From an uncultured Pluralibacter sp. (lineage in GTDB: Bacteria > Pseudomonadota > Gammaproteobacteria > Enterobacterales > Enterobacteriaceae), in assembly GCF_913775985.1 (NCBI RefSeq), contig NZ_CAJYMB010000032.1:1-64000 (forward strand): 64,000 nt of DNA. Direction: 5' to 3'. Position 1 is the first letter of the stretch. Every line of letters begins with the position of its first letter. The notes beneath the pieces were generated by a model. It saw only the letters and a list, made by a program, of their open reading frames with translations, made no database searches and was not told the DNA's origin. Below are positions 61,340 through 64,000 of the stretch, piece by piece. The translations under genes and the position numbers were made by a program.

Positions 61340-62025
61340 GTAATTTCCTTAAGCCTCTGTGTCGAGCTGGCGATCATGGTGAGCGCCGCCTGCTCTGCCG
61401 CATCGCTGTCCTGATGCCGGATGGCGTCAAACAGCGCCTTATGCTCCTGCAGGGTTTTGGGCATATTGGCCTCATCTCCCATCCAGGTTCGTTCAAACAC
61501 CGCTCGCTGCAGTGAGCTGATAGCGACGCTTAATTGCTGCAATACCGGGTTATGCACCGAACCCAGAACCGCTTCGTGATAGCGGATATCAGCCTCGTTA
61601 AACGCGTCACGATCCTGATTGTTGGCAATCATGTCATTCAGCGCCGCCTCGATAAGCGCAAGGTCGCCGGACGTTGCCCGCTCGGCGGCCCAGCGGGCAA
61701 TCGCGGGCTCTACCAGGTTACGCACTTCACTCATCGCGCTGATAAGCCGCGGGTCATAGTCATTTTCCAGCACCCACTGGAGCACCTCTGTATCGAGGTA
61801 GTTCCACTGATTGCGGGGCGTTACGAACGCGCCGCGATAGCGCTTCATCTCTATCAGCCGCTTCGCCATCAGCGAGCGGTACACTTCGCGAATAATATTG
61901 CGCGACGTTTCAAACTCTTCGCACAGCTCCGCTTCTGCAGGTAGCGGGGAGCCGGGGATGTATTTGCCGCCAACAATTTGCTGGCCGAGCGTAATAACAA
62001 TGCGGTCGGTTTTATTCAGGGTCAT
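61336..62025 (-). CDS. dgoR: DgoR, GntR/FadR-type repressor of galactonate use
   Basis: 229 residues: GntR HTH (LPAEAELCEEFETSRNIIRE, about 26-45) and an FCD ligand domain with the metal-site acids and histidines (DIRYHEAVLGSVHNP). It represses dgoRKADT until D-galactonate binds. First gene of the operon; an inverted repeat lies 112-139 bases upstream of its start codon. Confidence 0.95.
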   Translation of the reverse strand: MTLNKTDRIVITLGQQIVGGKYIPGSPLPAEAELCEEFETSRNIIREVYRSLMAKRLIEMKRYRGAFVTPRNQWNYLDTEVLQWVLENDYDPRLISAMSEVRNLVEPAIARWAAERATSGDLALIEAALNDMIANNQDRDAFNEADIRYHEAVLGSVHNPVLQQLSVAISSLQRAVFERTWMGDEANMPKTLQEHKALFDAIRHQDSDAAEQAALTMIASSTQRLKEIT

Positions 62026-62136
62026 GGAGAGTCCTTATGCTCTGTTTTTCTCTCCGCTACTTTACCGCGATTGTTTAATTCAGATGCAACATTGCAGTAC
62101 AGATGATGTTCACTGTTTGTTTCCAATGTCAGCAAT

Positions 62137-62164
62137 GTAGTACAAACCATTATTGTTGTACTAC
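62137..62164. promoter_or_regulatory. Inverted repeat upstream of dgoR (probable DgoR operator)
   Basis: GTAGTACAA (62137-62145) and TTGTACTAC (62156-62164): perfect nine-base arms ten bases apart. A half-like TTGCAGTACA lies at 62092-62101. FadR-type regulators bind such palindromes, and this is the only strong one near the dgo promoter. Confidence 0.65.
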
Positions 62165-62196
62165 AATTTAGATCACAAAAAGAACATCTCGCAGGC

Positions 62197-62228
62197 AAAA
62201 AAAAGCGCCGACCCGTCAGGGTCAGCGC
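62197..62228 (-). terminator. Terminator after the DUF4056 gene
   Basis: On the minus strand GCGCTGACCC / GGGTCGGCGC (one T-G pair) and then eight T residues, starting 22 bases past the stop codon. Confidence 0.9.
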
Positions 62229-62249
62229 GAGAGGATGGGAAAGTGGGCG

Positions 62250-63380
62250 CTACCGGCTTTTTTCAGCGATATCGCTTTTTTTCGCGAAAGCCGCGAGCCG
62301 GGAGAAGCTCGCCGCGGTGTAATAGCTTTTTGGCGCCGGCAGGCGGGCCATGCGTTTGCCGGGCAATAGCTTCAGGGTCGCCAGGGAGTCGAGGCTGTAG
62401 TTTTCCCAGCGCTGCGGCAGGGAAAGCGGCAGCGGCGCAGCCTTCTCGCCCGGGACCGGCGTCGGGATGCGGGCATCGCTGACGTCGTAGTTACGGTGGA
62501 GCACCAGGTACTTTTCCGGCACCCGGCGCTGGCTGTTCCACCAGTGCCCGTCCAGCATATCGAACTGGAAGCGCGTCATCTGTGCCGGCTTCGCATCCAG
62601 TACTGTAAGCGCCTGCATTAACGCGTTGTCCATCGCCGCATCGTACATCTCCAGGCTGGCGGTTTGCCCACTGCGGATCAGCGACACGGCGATGCGGGCG
62701 CCGAGCAGGTTAGAGTAGAGATCTTCTGGTGAAAACGCGGACACACCTTCAGAGAAGCCCGGAACGGATTCCCAGCCGTACCACTGGGCGATTTCGTGCC
62801 ACGCGGCAAGCTGGAACGCCAGCCGGGCCGAAATCCAGGCGGCCAGCGTGTAGCGGTCGAGCGCATTGTCGGGCGGCGTGAAGGCGTTAAACACGATCCG
62901 GCGCTTCGCCAGCTCACTCTTCAGGCGCAGGGTAAATGCCTGTCCCAGTTTCGGCTGCAGGTGGCTGAAAATAAACAGCGTTAAGTCTGCGGTATCGCGC
63001 ACGTGGGCGGTATCAATAAACCCGCCGCGGGCGGTATAGATAATGCCGTTGTTTTCACTGCCTATCCCGGCAAGGTTCGCCAGCCCCAGCAGCATATTGT
63101 CGTTATAGCGGTGGTGGCCAAGACCATCGACAGTAATCACGTTATCCAGCTCGTAAAACGGCACCGGAATATTGAGCAGTTCAGCCTTGAGATCGTAGCC
63201 AAACGCGCAGCAGGGCCGCAGGCCTTTGGGCTGCGGCAGCGGCGGCGTGGTGGGCCACGCGGTATCGTAGATTCGCTCCAGATCGTCTTTAAGCTGCAGC
63301 GACACGGGCAGCGCCGCCTGCGCCACCGTGCCCACGCCTAACAGCAATAATCCTGCCAGCAGGGCTTTCCCTTTCCTCAA
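62250..63380 (-). CDS. Exported DUF4056 protein
   Basis: 376 residues with a signal peptide (KALLAGLLLLGVGTVAQAAL, cut after QAA). The mature part has DUF4056 features: RPCCAFGYDLKAELLNIPVP and FQLAAWHEIAQWYGWESVPG, whose AAWHEIAQW resembles a short metallopeptidase HE motif but lacks the full HExxH. Function unknown. The start is TTG, with TAGGAG seven bases before it, and overlaps the stop of the upstream outer-membrane gene (TTGA), so the two proteins are probably made together. Confidence 0.85.
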   Translation of the reverse strand: MRKGKALLAGLLLLGVGTVAQAALPVSLQLKDDLERIYDTAWPTTPPLPQPKGLRPCCAFGYDLKAELLNIPVPFYELDNVITVDGLGHHRYNDNMLLGLANLAGIGSENNGIIYTARGGFIDTAHVRDTADLTLFIFSHLQPKLGQAFTLRLKSELAKRRIVFNAFTPPDNALDRYTLAAWISARLAFQLAAWHEIAQWYGWESVPGFSEGVSAFSPEDLYSNLLGARIAVSLIRSGQTASLEMYDAAMDNALMQALTVLDAKPAQMTRFQFDMLDGHWWNSQRRVPEKYLVLHRNYDVSDARIPTPVPGEKAAPLPLSLPQRWENYSLDSLATLKLLPGKRMARLPAPKSYYTAASFSRLAAFAKKSDIAEKSR

Positions 63381-64000
63381 AATGCTTCTCCTACCTGAAA
63401 ATAAAATCCGCTACTGCCTTTACCGACGCCGTAGTCCAGCCGGACATTCATCCGCGGCTTAAACTCAAAGCGATATCCCACGCCCGCAGAGGGCAAAATC
63501 CGCCGGTTATCTAACTCACGGACGGCGGGAGCCATTGTACCCGCGCCCAGCCACGCAACAACACCGTGTCGCCAGGCCAGCTTGCGGCGATACTCCAGCT
63601 GGCCGCTGACCACATTTCTATCACGATAGCGCCCTTCATAATAGCCGCGCATGCGCTGATTGCTGCCGAGCAGCGGCAGCATATTCCACGGCACGTGGCC
63701 CTGGGTGAAATCACCGTTAACTTCCCACGCCAGCACGCTTTTCTGGCTCAGCGGATGATAGCGGCTGGCATGCAGAGACCAGGCATCAAATCGTGTGTCG
63801 CTGCCAATTTTCGGAGAATACCTTGTATAGCGAATATTTGCCGTCTGCCCGGTGCGGGGATTGGGCACAAAATCGCGATCGTCCCAGCTCAGCGCCACGC
63901 TCAGGCCAGAGCTTAGCACCGAGGCACCGCCGGGCGCGTTCTCTATTCGCCGTGGATCGCCGTGCCTGATATGCGCGGCATCCAGCACCGACAGCGCGCT
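63377..64000 (-). CDS. BamA/TamA-family outer-membrane protein, C-terminal part (cut by window edge)
   Basis: 207 codons are visible; the frame is open to the right edge. The sequence shows alternating beta strands of an Omp85/D15 barrel: GLSVALSWDDRDFVPNPRTG is the typical opening strand, GSNQRMRGYYEGRYRD is the conserved R-G-x/Y region of the lid loop, and it ends FYFQVGEAF with the terminal Phe needed for barrel assembly. POTRA domains, if any, lie outside. It may be a substrate-specific exporter or insertase paired with the DUF4056 protein. Confidence 0.85.
   Translation of the reverse strand, partial: SALSVLDAAHIRHGDPRRIENAPGGASVLSSGLSVALSWDDRDFVPNPRTGQTANIRYTRYSPKIGSDTRFDAWSLHASRYHPLSQKSVLAWEVNGDFTQGHVPWNMLPLLGSNQRMRGYYEGRYRDRNVVSGQLEYRRKLAWRHGVVAWLGAGTMAPAVRELDNRRILPSAGVGYRFEFKPRMNVRLDYGVGKGSSGFYFQVGEAF

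Overview
The window is chromosomal DNA of a high-GC member of the Enterobacteriaceae, close to Enterobacter, Kosakonia or Klebsiella. The backbone genes match the E. coli K-12 map: nlpA, yicL, nepI, yicN, ilvN, ilvB, ivbL, emrD, yidF-to-yidL, ibpB, ibpA, yidQ, yidR and dgoTDAKR. ERIC repeats also point to this family. I cannot name a species from the sequence alone. Accessory blocks are set into this backbone.

Layout. (1) 1-9.6 kb is the right part of a type VI secretion locus, read leftwards: tssB, tssC, tssK, tssL, an OmpA-domain gene, hcp, clpV and the start of vgrG; the rest lies beyond the left edge. It is preceded by about 0.7 kb of very AT-rich, gene-free DNA. (2) 10.3-12.3 kb holds a ClpP-like protease, a small DUF1471 protein and pepE. 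(3) 12.4-15.9 kb is the cyanate locus cynR/cynTSX. (4) 15.9-24.9 kb is a divergent catabolic cluster. A DeoR regulator, a PdxA2-type dehydrogenase and a four-carbon acid kinase read left. An Fe-alcohol dehydrogenase, a DapA/NanA-type aldolase, a Na+ symporter, a sialidase-like BNR protein, a YhcH-type protein and an SDR read right. Carbon and stereochemical accounting suggest use of 3-deoxy-D-lyxo-heptulosaric acid (Dha) or a Dha glycoside: the aldolase would give pyruvate plus a C4 aldehyde-acid, reduction would give D-threonate, and DtnK/PdxA2 would convert this to DHAP. This is the most interesting system in the window and is an inference. (5) 25-34.1 kb is mostly backbone (nlpA, yicL, nepI, yicN), plus a serine hydrolase, an NTF2-like protein, an efflux/TetR pair and a frameshifted acetyltransferase.

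(6) 34.2-36.4 kb is ilvBN with the ivbL attenuator. (7) 36.6-41.9 kb is an AT-richer island bounded by 33-bp inverted repeats. It carries a LacI regulator, a ribokinase-type kinase, a GatC-type EIIC without EIIA or EIIB, and an AlsE-like epimerase. (8) 42-45.5 kb is a beta-glucoside PTS operon with a BglG-type antiterminator site but no bglG beside it. (9) 45.5-55.4 kb runs from a GNAT and a DMT gene through emrD to the yid sulfatase locus (maturase, yidG, yidH, sulfatase yidJ, transporter yidK, regulator yidL) and ibpAB with RNA thermometers. An ERIC element has replaced the end of yidG. (10) 55.6-62.2 kb holds yidQ, yidR and the complete D-galactonate operon. (11) 62.2-64 kb holds a DUF4056 protein and the end of a BamA/TamA-like outer membrane protein cut by the right edge.

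Taken together, the window combines an antibacterial secretion system, several sugar-acid and glycoside pathways (D-galactonate, beta-glucosides, the proposed Dha route, an unknown ketose), sulfate-ester use and small-molecule efflux. This suits a plant- or gut-associated bacterium.
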